Assembly (NCBI RefSeq): GCF_001613105.1
Contig: NZ_BDBS01000050.1
Location: forward strand, 1 to 64,000
Source: Nocardia pseudobrasiliensis NBRC 108224
GTDB taxonomy: Bacteria > Actinomycetota > Actinomycetes > Mycobacteriales > Mycobacteriaceae
Length of the DNA: 64,000 nucleotides
Direction: 5' to 3'
Positions 35,432-45,317 of this stretch are shown piece after piece (position 1 is the first letter of the stretch; each line of letters starts with the position of its first letter). The translations under genes and the position numbers were made by a program. A model generated the notes under the pieces. That model did no database searches, had not been told where the DNA came from, and saw only the letters and a list, made by a program, of their open reading frames with translations.

Positions 35432-36581
35432 CCTATGTGAACCCCTGGGAGACCGCCGAGCGCCGCGAATTGCGTGCCACCGTGCGCGGATTCGCCGAAC
35501 GCGAGGTGCTCCCGTACCTGGACGACTGGGAGCGCGCCGGGGAGATCCCGCGCGAACTGCACAAGAAGGCCGGTGCGCTGGGCCTGCTGGGCATCCAGTT
35601 CCCGGAGCAGGCGGGTGGCTCCGGCGGTGACGGTATCGACGCGGCGATCGTCTGCGAGGAGATGCATTACGCGGGCTGCTCGGGCGGCCTGTTCGCCTCG
35701 CTGTTCACCTGCGGTATCGCGGTGCCGCACATCATCGCCTCGGGTAACAGCGAGCAGATCGAGCGCTGGGTGAAGCCGACGCTCGCGGGCGAGAAGATCG
35801 GCTCGCTGGCCATCACCGAACCCGGTGGCGGCTCCGATGTCGGACATCTGCGCACCACCGCGGTCCGCGACGGCGACGACTATGTCGTCAACGGTTCGAA
35901 GACCTTCATCACCTCGGGCGTGCGCGCCGATTTCGTGGTGACCGCGGTGCGCACGGGCGGTTCCGGCGCGGCGGGTGTTTCGCTGCTGCTCGTGGAGAAG
36001 GGCACGCCCGGTTTCACGGTCAGCCGCAAACTGGAGAAGATGGGCTGGCTGGCCTCCGATACCGCCGAGCTGTCGTATGTGGATGTGCGCGTACCGGTTT
36101 CGAATCTGGTGGGCCCGGAGAACTCCGGCTTCGCCCAGATCGCCCAGGCCTTCGTCAGCGAGCGGGTCGGCCTGGCCGCCCAGGCCTACGGCCACGCGCA
36201 GCGCTGCCTGGATCTGACCCTGCGGTGGTGCCGCGACCGCGAAACCTTCGGCCGTCCGCTGATCAGCCGCCAGGCCGTGCAGAACACGCTGTCGGAGATG
36301 GCGCGGCGCATCGACGTGGCCCGCGTGTACACCCATCACATCGTCGAGCGGGCCTCGCACGGTGACACCGATCTCATCGCCGAGGTGTGCTTCGCCAAGA
36401 ACACCGCGGTGGAAACGGCGGAATGGGTTGCCCACCAGGCGGTGCAGCTGTTCGGCGGCCTCGGCTACATGCGCGAGTCCGAGGTCGAGCGCCACTATCG
36501 GGATGTGCGCATCCTCGGTATCGGCGGCGGCACCAACGAGATCCTGACCAGCCTCGCGGCCAAGCGATTGGGGTTCCAGTC

Positions 36582-36585
<4 letters not shown>
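35428..36585 (+). CDS. Acyl-CoA dehydrogenase (isovaleryl-CoA dehydrogenase type), FadE13-like
   Basis: A 385-residue FAD enzyme that introduces a double bond into an acyl-CoA. ITEPGGGSDVGH and QLFGGLGYMRESEVERHYRDV are standard signatures. The usual catalytic Glu position near the C-terminus is Gly (ILGIGGGTNEI). A Glu at residue 245 (VSERVGLA) sits where isovaleryl-CoA and long-chain enzymes carry theirs, so a branched substrate is likely. It overlaps genes on both sides by four bases. Confidence 0.88.
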
Positions 36586-38186
<1,601 letters not shown>

Positions 38187-38193
38187 GGGCGGC

Positions 38194-40194
38194 ATGACGA
38201 CGATTTCCACGGTTTTGGTCGCGAATCGCGGCGAAATCGCGCGGCGCGTCTTCGCCACCTGCCGTCGCATGGGTCTGGGCACGGTCGCGGTGTACTCCGA
38301 CGCCGATGCCGAATCACCCCATGTGCGCGAGGCCGACGCGGCGATCCGGCTGCCGGGCAACACTCCCGGCGAAACCTATCTGCGCGCCGATCTGCTCATC
38401 GAGGCCGCCCTCGCGGCCGGAGCCGACGCCGTGCACCCGGGCTACGGATTCCTTTCCGAGAATGCCGATTTCGCCCGCGCGGTCGGCGAGGCCGGGCTGA
38501 CGTGGATCGGCCCGCCGGTCACCGCCATCGAACAGATGGGCTCCAAGGTGGAGTCCAAGAAGATGATGGACGCCGCCGGGGTGCCGGTCCTGGCCGAACT
38601 GAATCCGGCCGAGGTCACCGCCGCGATGCTGCCGGTGCTGATCAAGGCGTCGGCGGGTGGCGGCGGCCGCGGCATGCGGGTGGTCCGCTCGCTCGACGAG
38701 CTGCCCGGACAGTTGGAAGCCGCACGGCGCGAGGCGGAATCGGCCTTCGGCGATCCGACCGTATTCTGCGAGCGCTATCTCGAGACAGGTCGGCATATCG
38801 AGGTGCAGGTCATGGCCGATACCCACGGCACGGTGTGGGCGGTCGGCGAACGCGAGTGTTCGATTCAGCGGCGGCATCAGAAAGTTGTGGAGGAGGCTCC
38901 CTCTCCGCTGGTAGAGAAGATTGACAGCATGCGCGAGCGGCTGTTCGAGGCCGCCCGGTTGGCGGCGGAGGCCATCGGTTACGAGGGTGCGGGCACGGTC
39001 GAATTCCTCGCTGACGACAAGGGCGAGTTCTTCTTCCTGGAGATGAACACCCGGCTCCAAGTGGAACATCCGGTCACCGAGAACACCACCGGGCTGGATC
39101 TGGTCCGGTTGCAGCTGCAGGTCGCGCAGGGTCAGCGACTGCCCGCGAAACAGCCCGCGCTGCATGGGCATTCGATCGAGGTGCGGCTGTACGCGGAGGA
39201 TCCCGCGCAGGACTGGCAGCCGCAGAGCGGCACGGTGTACCGGCTCGATCTCGGTTCGACCGCAGCGGAATTCGAGGTGCTCGACCGGCCGGGTATCCGG
39301 CTGGACTCCGGCGTCGTGGACGGTTCGGTGGTCGGCGTCCACTACGACCCGATGCTGGCCAAGGTCATCTCCTACGGCGAGACGCGCGAGGAGGCCGCTC
39401 GACTATTGGCAACGGCGTTGCGGCGGGCCAGGATTCACGGCCTGGTGACCAATCGGGATCTGCTGGTGCGGGTGCTCGAACATCCCGCATTCCTGGCCGG
39501 TGACACCGATACCGCGTTCTTCGACCGGCACGGTCTGGACGTACTCTCGGCCCCGCTGGCCTCGCAAGCCGATGAGCGGCTGTCGATCGTGGCCGCCGCG
39601 CTGGCCGACGCCGCGCACAACCGGTCGCGGGCGCGGGTGGGCTGCGGCTTGCCCACCGGCTGGCGCAATCTGCCCTCGCAGCCGCAGTCGAAGTTCTACG
39701 ACAGCCGCGTCAGCGGCAAACACGAGATCCGCTACCGGATCACCCGTGCCGGACTCGAGGTCGAGGGGACCGACGGACTCGAATTGGTCGAGGCCACACC
39801 GGTTTCGGTGACGCTATTGGTACCGGGCGAACGCGGTGCGGTGCGCCGCAACTTCGAGATCGCCCGCTATCGGGATCTGGTGACGGTCGATTCGCCGCTC
39901 GGCCCGGTCGCCGTGCGCCGCCTGCCGCGCTTCGAGGATCCGTCCGAGCACATCGCCGAGGGTTCGCTGCTCGCGCCCATGCCCGGCTCGGTCATACGCC
40001 TCGCCGCCGAGGCGGGCGAACGGGTCGCCAAGGGGCAGCCGATCCTGTGGCTCGAGGCGATGAAGATGGAACACACCATCGCCGCGCCCGCGGACGGTGT
40101 ACTGACCGAACTGAATGTGACCGCGGGACAGCAGGTCGACGTCGGCGCGGTACTGGCCGTCGTACAAGCCGCCGACGACAACACCCAGGAGTGA
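38194..40194 (+). CDS. Acyl-CoA carboxylase biotin-containing (alpha) subunit, AccA2-like
   Basis: A 666-residue protein with biotin carboxylase (VLVANRGEIARRVF, ATP-grasp SAGGGGRGMRVV, FLEMNTRLQVEHPVTE), a BT-like linker domain, and a C-terminal biotin carrier with biotinyl lysine K624 in EAMKMEH. Together with the beta subunit it carboxylates a branched acyl-CoA. Length and domain order match methylcrotonyl- and geranyl-CoA carboxylase alpha chains. The start ATG 38194 follows GAGGGC. Confidence 0.92.
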   Translation: MTTISTVLVANRGEIARRVFATCRRMGLGTVAVYSDADAESPHVREADAAIRLPGNTPGETYLRADLLIEAALAAGADAVHPGYGFLSENADFARAVGEAGLTWIGPPVTAIEQMGSKVESKKMMDAAGVPVLAELNPAEVTAAMLPVLIKASAGGGGRGMRVVRSLDELPGQLEAARREAESAFGDPTVFCERYLETGRHIEVQVMADTHGTVWAVGERECSIQRRHQKVVEEAPSPLVEKIDSMRERLFEAARLAAEAIGYEGAGTVEFLADDKGEFFFLEMNTRLQVEHPVTENTTGLDLVRLQLQVAQGQRLPAKQPALHGHSIEVRLYAEDPAQDWQPQSGTVYRLDLGSTAAEFEVLDRPGIRLDSGVVDGSVVGVHYDPMLAKVISYGETREEAARLLATALRRARIHGLVTNRDLLVRVLEHPAFLAGDTDTAFFDRHGLDVLSAPLASQADERLSIVAAALADAAHNRSRARVGCGLPTGWRNLPSQPQSKFYDSRVSGKHEIRYRITRAGLEVEGTDGLELVEATPVSVTLLVPGERGAVRRNFEIARYRDLVTVDSPLGPVAVRRLPRFEDPSEHIAEGSLLAPMPGSVIRLAAEAGERVAKGQPILWLEAMKMEHTIAAPADGVLTELNVTAGQQVDVGAVLAVVQAADDNTQE

Positions 40195-40199
40195 GCGTC

Positions 40200-41360
40200 A
40201 TGAGTTTCATCGAGACCGACGAACAGAAACAGCTGCGGGCCGCCGTCGCCAAGCTCGCCGCCAAATACAACCTCCGCGACTACGCCGGACCCAAGGCCCG
40301 GCGCAACGAGCCGCTCACCGAATTGTGGGACGAGGCGGGCAAACTCGGCTTCCTCGGGGTGAATCTGCCCGAGGAGTACGGCGGCGGTGGGGCGGGCATC
40401 TACGAATTGGCGCTGGTGCAGGAGGAGTTGTCCGCCCAGGGCTGTGGACTGCTGTTGATGGTCGTCTCCCCGGCCATCTGCGGCACGATCATCAGCAAGT
40501 ACGGCACCGACGAGCAGAAGCGGCACTGGCTGACCAAACTGGCCGACGGGTCGGCGAAGATGGTCTTCGGCATCACCGAACCCGATGCCGGATCCAATTC
40601 CCATCACATCACCACCACCGCGCGTCGCGATGGCGGCGACTGGATTCTCAACGGCAGCAAGATCTACATCTCCGGCGTCGACCAGGCCGAGGCGGTGCTG
40701 ATCGTCTCGCGCACCGAGGACGCCAAGACGGGCAAGCTCAAGCCGGCGCTGTTCATCGTGCCGGTCGATGCCCCCGGCTTCGTGAAGACCCGGCAGGAGA
40801 TGGACATCATCGAGCCGGACAATCAGTTCACGCTGTTCCTCGACGATGTGCGGCTGCCCGCCGAGGCCCTGGTCGGTCAGGAGGACGCGGCGCTGGCGCA
40901 GCTGTTCGCGGGTCTGAATCCCGAGCGCATCATGGGTGCGGCCATGGCCGTCGGCATGGGCCGCTACGCGATCGACCGGGCCGTGGCATACGCGCGCGAG
41001 CGGCAGGTGTGGAAGACGCCCATCGGTGCGCACCAGGGCATTTCGCATCCGCTGGCGCAGGTGAAGATCGAGCTGGAACTGGCCAAGCTGATGATGCAGA
41101 AGGCCGCGGTGCTCTACGACTCCGGTGACGACTTCGGAGCCGCCGAGGCCGCGAATATGGCGAAATACGCTGCGGCCGAGGCCAGTATCAAGGCGCTGGA
41201 CCAGGCCATCCAGACCCACGGCGGATCAGGTCTGACCAGCGACGTGGGCCTGGCGGGCATGCTGGCCGCCGCGCGCATCGGCCGCGTCGCGCCGGTCAGC
41301 CGGGAGATGGTGCTGAACTTCGTGGCCCAGCACTCCCTCGGCCTGCCCAAGTCCTACTGA
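40200..41360 (+). CDS. Acyl-CoA dehydrogenase (isovaleryl type), FadE12-like
   Basis: A 386-residue FAD dehydrogenase with FGITEPDAGSNSHH and IQTHGGSGLTSDVGLAGMLA. No Glu is found at the usual C-terminal catalytic site. E242 (NPERIMGAA) occupies the isovaleryl/long-chain position, as in the other dehydrogenase of this operon. Two such enzymes suggest two oxidation steps or two branched substrates. It starts five bases after the alpha subunit stop and is followed by the hydratase gene. Confidence 0.87.
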   Translation: MSFIETDEQKQLRAAVAKLAAKYNLRDYAGPKARRNEPLTELWDEAGKLGFLGVNLPEEYGGGGAGIYELALVQEELSAQGCGLLLMVVSPAICGTIISKYGTDEQKRHWLTKLADGSAKMVFGITEPDAGSNSHHITTTARRDGGDWILNGSKIYISGVDQAEAVLIVSRTEDAKTGKLKPALFIVPVDAPGFVKTRQEMDIIEPDNQFTLFLDDVRLPAEALVGQEDAALAQLFAGLNPERIMGAAMAVGMGRYAIDRAVAYARERQVWKTPIGAHQGISHPLAQVKIELELAKLMMQKAAVLYDSGDDFGAAEAANMAKYAAAEASIKALDQAIQTHGGSGLTSDVGLAGMLAAARIGRVAPVSREMVLNFVAQHSLGLPKSY

Positions 41361-41369
41361 GGAGTGCCC

Positions 41370-42143
41370 GTGAGTGAGACGCCCTATGTCCGGTACGAGG
41401 TCGGCGACGGCTTCGCCGTACTGACCCTGGACTCGCCGCACAATCGAAACGCTTTGTCGTCCAAGCTGGTTCAGGAGCTGCTGGCCGGATTGCGGGCGGC
41501 CGGTGCGGACGCCGCGGTGCGCGGGGTGATTCTCACCCACACCGGCAATACCTTCTGCGCGGGTGCGGATCTCAAGGAGGCGCTGGATTCCGATCCGGCC
41601 ACCGCCGCGGATATCCGCACCCAGTGGATGGTGTCACTGCTGCGCACGATTCTCGAATCGCCGAAACCCGTTGTGGCACAGGTCAACGGCAATGTGCGCG
41701 CGGGTGGGATGGGTATTCTCGCGGCCTGCGATCTCGCGGTCGCCGGGCCGGAGTCGAGTTTCGCGCTCACCGAGGCGCGAATCGGCCTGGCGCCGTTCAT
41801 CATCTCGCTCACGCTGCTGCCGCGCATGAGCGCGCGTTCGGCCGGGCGCTACTTCCAGACCGGGGAGACCTTCGACGCCGTCGAGGCCGAGCGCATCGGG
41901 CTGATCACCGTGGCGGCGGCGGATCCGGCCGCGGAGGTGGCGCGACTGCGCGGGCAACTGCGGCTGGGCTCCCCGCAGGGCCTGGCCGAGAGCAAGCGGC
42001 TGGTGAATGCCGCCCTGCTGGCCGAATTCGATCGGGCGGCCGACGACCTGGCGAAACGGTCCGGCAGCTTCTTCGGCACGCCGGAGGTGATCGAGGGTAT
42101 GACGGCCTTCTTCCAGCGCCGCCCACCGAACTGGGCACAATAG
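41370..42143 (+). CDS. Enoyl-CoA hydratase/isomerase family protein, EchA7-like
   Basis: A 257-residue crotonase-fold enzyme. The CoA-binding and oxyanion segments are CAGADLKEAL and GNVRAGGMGILAACDLA; EARIGLAPFI carries one of the two classical Glu residues. The second classical Glu position is not obvious, as in methylglutaconyl-type enzymes. GTG 41370 is chosen because GAGGAG stands six bases upstream; GTG 41364 would lie too close. The enzyme likely hydrates the product of the carboxylase step. Confidence 0.85.
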   Translation: MSETPYVRYEVGDGFAVLTLDSPHNRNALSSKLVQELLAGLRAAGADAAVRGVILTHTGNTFCAGADLKEALDSDPATAADIRTQWMVSLLRTILESPKPVVAQVNGNVRAGGMGILAACDLAVAGPESSFALTEARIGLAPFIISLTLLPRMSARSAGRYFQTGETFDAVEAERIGLITVAAADPAAEVARLRGQLRLGSPQGLAESKRLVNAALLAEFDRAADDLAKRSGSFFGTPEVIEGMTAFFQRRPPNWAQ

Positions 42144-42149
42144 GCGATC

Positions 42150-42761
42150 ATGGCTACCCCGCACGAACCCAAGCAGGACCGCAGCCGAGCAACCCGGCAG
42201 CGGCTGCTCGAGGCGACCATCGACTGTCTGGCCGAGATGGGCTGGACGTCGGCCACCGTGGCCGTGGTCGCCGAACGGGCCGGGGTCTCGCGCGGCGCGG
42301 CCCAGCATCACTTCCCGACCCGGGAGGATCTGATCACCGCCGCCCTCGAGTACATGTTCGATACCCGCATGGCACAGGCCAAGGCCGAGGCGACCACGAT
42401 GATCGGGATCGCCGAGGGCGTCGGGCGCACCGAGGCCGTGGTCGCCGGACTGGTCGAGTCCTATACGAGTCCGCTGTTCAAGGCGGCCCTGCAGGTCTGG
42501 ACCCACGCCGCCGCCGATCCGGTGCTGCGCGAGCGCATCGTTCCCCTCGAGGCTCGCTTCGGTCGCATCTCCCATCGCATGGCCGTCGAGGCGCTCGGGG
42601 TGGACGACTCCGATCCGGTGGCCCACCACCTGGTCCAGGCCACCCTCGACCTGGCCCGCGGCCTGGGCCTGGCCGATGTGCTGACCGACGACTCCGCCCG
42701 GCGCAAGGAGATCGTGCAGCAGTGGTCGGCGACCCTGCACAACGCGCTCGCAGGGAAGTGA
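42150..42761 (+). CDS. TetR family transcriptional regulator of the operon
   Basis: A 203-residue repressor. The N-terminal helix-turn-helix is VAVVAERAGVSRGAAQHHF. It follows the hydratase gene after six bases and is the seventh gene of the operon, so it likely represses it through the inverted repeat at 33628-33643, released by an acyl-CoA. The ligand pocket is not recognisable. Its last codons and stop are duplicated in tandem directly downstream. Confidence 0.88.
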   Translation: MATPHEPKQDRSRATRQRLLEATIDCLAEMGWTSATVAVVAERAGVSRGAAQHHFPTREDLITAALEYMFDTRMAQAKAEATTMIGIAEGVGRTEAVVAGLVESYTSPLFKAALQVWTHAAADPVLRERIVPLEARFGRISHRMAVEALGVDDSDPVAHHLVQATLDLARGLGLADVLTDDSARRKEIVQQWSATLHNALAGK

Positions 42762-42794
42762 GTTGGGTACGCTCGCAGGGAAGTGAGCTGGGTA
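42745..42794 (+). repeat. 25-bp tandem duplication at the end of the TetR gene
   Basis: Two adjacent 25-bp copies (42745-42769 and 42770-42794) differ at one base and contain CGCTCGCAGGGAAGTGAG in common except for the last variable bases. The first includes the final codons and stop of the TetR gene; the second is a copy after the stop. This is a recent local duplication without effect on the protein. Confidence 0.9.
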
Positions 42795-42846
42795 ACGGGA
42801 TTTGGCCCAGTGGCGGGTGACGGTTAAGCTGGCGGAGCTTCGTTCT

Positions 42847-42919
42847 GGTCCCGTCGTCTAGAGGCCTAGGACGCCGCCCTCTCAAGGCGGTAGCGCGGGT
42901 TCGAATCCCGTCGGGACTA
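42847..42919 (+). tRNA. tRNA-Glu (CTC)
   Basis: A 73-nt cloverleaf. The acceptor arm GGTCCCG pairs with CGGGACT (G-U at the end), the anticodon stem CCGCC/GGCGG holds the loop CTCTCAA with anticodon CTC, and the T arm is GCGGGTTCGAATCCCGT. The discriminator is A and CCA is not encoded. A hairpin terminator follows. The gene is a common integration target, but no element is seen here. Confidence 0.96.
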
Positions 42920-42927
42920 CTTACTTC

Positions 42928-42947
42928 GCCCACCCTCGCGGGTGGGC
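42928..42947 (+). terminator. Hairpin terminator after tRNA-Glu
   Basis: GCCCACCC (42928-42935) pairs with GGGTGGGC (42940-42947) around a four-base loop, eight bases after the tRNA 3' end. It also faces the stop of the convergent 50-residue gene. Confidence 0.8.
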
Positions 42948-42948
42948 C

Positions 42949-43101
42949 TCACCAGCCGAAAATCTCGGCCATTTCGATGGATTCGTCATCCCAGCGTTCC
43001 TCGATGGCCCGCCGCTGCTCCTCCGGCAGCTCCTCCGACCAGCCCACGCGCCGCCAGAAGGCCGCGCGGTGTTCATCACTGAGTGGGTGAGGCGTCCCCA
43101 T
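42949..43101 (-). CDS. 50-residue acidic small protein
   Basis: An open frame reading MGTPHPLSDEHRAAFWRRVG and ending AEIFGW. It is rich in Glu, Arg and Trp and probably helical, with no signal peptide or membrane segment. Codon use fits the neighbourhood and the composition looks protein-like. There is no strong ribosome site. I do not recognise it. It lies 59 bp downstream of the GT39-type gene end on the same strand. Confidence 0.5.
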   Translation of the reverse strand: MGTPHPLSDEHRAAFWRRVGWSEELPEEQRRAIEERWDDESIEMAEIFGW

Positions 43102-43160
43102 GCTTCAGCCTAGGTCCGCCCGCCCCACCCCGAGCCCGCTTCCGCGAAATCGTTTGCCGT

Positions 43161-45317
43161 TCAGCGATGTTGGGTCAGATCGTAAACCCGGACCCCATCG
43201 ATGTCGCGCGCTGTGAACTCGCCTTCCACCCACGCCGAAATCCGAGCCGCGTCGGACTCCTCGGCCCTGCCTGCCGGCCCCCGCTCCCGCCCGGCAATGA
43301 AGTAATGAATCCGCCCCTCGCTCACATACCGCTGAAACCGCTCGAGCGAAGGCGAGGGATCATGCCCACTGAACCCACCCACCGGCATCACCGGCAACTG
43401 CGTAGCCAACTGGAACGGCGCCGCACTCATGGACCCCACGGTAGCCGCCACCCACGTGTAACCACCCCCACCTCCAGCAAGCAACCGAACCACCTCCGCA
43501 TTCGGCGGCCCACCCATCATGAACCCCGCGGCCCCACCGGGCCCCAACCGCCCACCGGGCTCCGGTTGCCCGCCCGGACTCTGCTGCCTTTGCGGATCAG
43601 GTTGTCCACCTGGCCCGTACGGCGCACTTGAACCCGATTGTCCGCTCGGGCCGAGCTGTCCCGGCTCGGCCTGCCCGCCCGAACCCGGCTGTCTTTGCGG
43701 ACCACCCGGCCCGGGGTGGTCGGTCGAATCCGATTGCCCGCCCGGCCCACTCGGAGCCGGCTGCCCACTCGGTCCCGCGTATCCGCTCGGACCGGGCTGT
43801 CCTCCCGGCCCCGGCGGCATGCCCGGGCCGCCGAAATGCATCGGGACCTTCGGGCCTGCTATGGGGATCGGCCCGGCGTGGGAGAGGGTGAGGGTTTCGA
43901 CGGTGTAGGCCAGGGGGCCCGCGAGACCTACGGTCAGTGCTGCCGCGGCGGTGGCTGTGGCGGCTCGTTTCGAGGTCGGGAGCAGTAGGGCGAGGGTGGT
44001 CGCGATGCCCGCGATCAGGATTGTCCAGCGCAGCCAGGGCAGGAAGGCGGCGGTACGGGACAGCAGTAGCCATGCGGTCGCGGTCGTCAGTGCCATGGTC
44101 AGGGCGGCGGTGGCGCGGACCCATCGCTTGTCCCTGTTGTGCCACAGGGTGATCGCGCCCGCGCCGAACAGCGCGGCGATCGCGGGGGACAGGGCGACGG
44201 TGTAGTACTGGTGGAAGATGCCCTTCATGAAGCTGAAGACCAGGCCGGTCACCAGCAGCCAGCCGCCCCACAGCAGGAACCCCGCGCGGTGTCGGTCGGT
44301 GCGAGCGGCCCTGCCACACAAGAAGATTCCCGCGACGCACAGGATGAGCGCGGCCGGGATCAGCCAGGCGATCTGACCGCCCTGACCCGGTTGGAACAGT
44401 CGCGTGATTCCGACGCCCTCGGAGAACCAGCCGCCGCCACCGCGCGGCGAAGGACCGCCCGGCCCGCCGCCGTTGAACTCGTCGCCATTGAGGCGGCCCA
44501 GGCCGTTGTAGCCCAGGGTGAGTTCGAGAATCGAATTATGCGGGGAGCCACCGAAATACGGCCGCGAGTCGGTCGGCCACAGTTCGGCGATCAACACCCA
44601 CCAGCCCGCGCCGACCAGCACACCCAGTCCGGCGGCGAGCAATTGCGGCACCCGTTTGCCCAGCCCCGGCGGACCCGCGATCAGATAGGTCAGCGCCAGC
44701 GCGGGCACGACCAGCATCACCTGCAACTGCTTGGCCAGGAAGCCGAGGCCGACGAACAATCCGCACAGCACCAGCCAGCGCGTGCGCCCGTCCTCGACCG
44801 CCCGGGTCATCGCCCAAGCCGCGGCCGCCATCATCAGCACCAGCAGCGCATCGGGATTGTCGAACCGGAACATCAGCGCCGCAACGGGAGTCAGCGCCAG
44901 TGCGAGCCCTGCCAGCAGCCCGGCCGCGCCGCCGAAAGTCCGCCGCACCGTCGCCCACACCAGGGCCACCGCGCCGACGCCCATCAGCACCTGCGGCAGT
45001 AACAGGCTCCAACTGTTCAGCCCGAACAGCCGAATCGACAGCGCCATCGGCCACAGCGAGGCGGGCGTCTTGTCGACGGTGATCGCATTGCCGCCGTCGG
45101 AGGAGCCGAACAGAAACGCCTTGCACGACACCGAACCCGCCTGCGCGGCAGCGGCATAGAACGCATTGGCCCACCCGTTGGCGCTCAGATTGCACAGATA
45201 GGCGATCGTGGTGCCGAGCAACAGCGCCGCCAGCGCGACATACTCCCACCGAACCCGGCCCGGATGCGACGGCGGCCCGTCCACGGCGGCGGACGGGCCG
45301 AGTGCGGTCGCGGTCAT
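43161..45317 (-). CDS. Membrane glycosyltransferase (ArnT/PMT-like, GT39 family)
   Basis: A 718-residue multi-pass transferase that would use a polyprenyl-phosphate sugar outside the membrane. The first external loop has the DKTPASLWPMAL segment, typical of actinobacterial ArnT-like enzymes, and about 11-13 helices follow. A collagen-like Gly-Pro-Xaa region of roughly 110 residues (about 43520-43860) separates the last helix from a C-terminal extracytoplasmic domain (NAEVVRLLAGGG...YFIAGRERG). ATG 45317 overlaps the GT2-GtrA stop by four bases. The acceptor, perhaps a cell-wall glycan, is unknown. Confidence 0.87.
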   Translation of the reverse strand: MTATALGPSAAVDGPPSHPGRVRWEYVALAALLLGTTIAYLCNLSANGWANAFYAAAAQAGSVSCKAFLFGSSDGGNAITVDKTPASLWPMALSIRLFGLNSWSLLLPQVLMGVGAVALVWATVRRTFGGAAGLLAGLALALTPVAALMFRFDNPDALLVLMMAAAAWAMTRAVEDGRTRWLVLCGLFVGLGFLAKQLQVMLVVPALALTYLIAGPPGLGKRVPQLLAAGLGVLVGAGWWVLIAELWPTDSRPYFGGSPHNSILELTLGYNGLGRLNGDEFNGGGPGGPSPRGGGGWFSEGVGITRLFQPGQGGQIAWLIPAALILCVAGIFLCGRAARTDRHRAGFLLWGGWLLVTGLVFSFMKGIFHQYYTVALSPAIAALFGAGAITLWHNRDKRWVRATAALTMALTTATAWLLLSRTAAFLPWLRWTILIAGIATTLALLLPTSKRAATATAAAALTVGLAGPLAYTVETLTLSHAGPIPIAGPKVPMHFGGPGMPPGPGGQPGPSGYAGPSGQPAPSGPGGQSDSTDHPGPGGPQRQPGSGGQAEPGQLGPSGQSGSSAPYGPGGQPDPQRQQSPGGQPEPGGRLGPGGAAGFMMGGPPNAEVVRLLAGGGGGYTWVAATVGSMSAAPFQLATQLPVMPVGGFSGHDPSPSLERFQRYVSEGRIHYFIAGRERGPAGRAEESDAARISAWVEGEFTARDIDGVRVYDLTQHR

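Noticed and set aside
42847..42919. Integrated element at tRNA-Glu
   Set aside because: No integrase, no repeated tRNA 3' end downstream and no composition change were seen.
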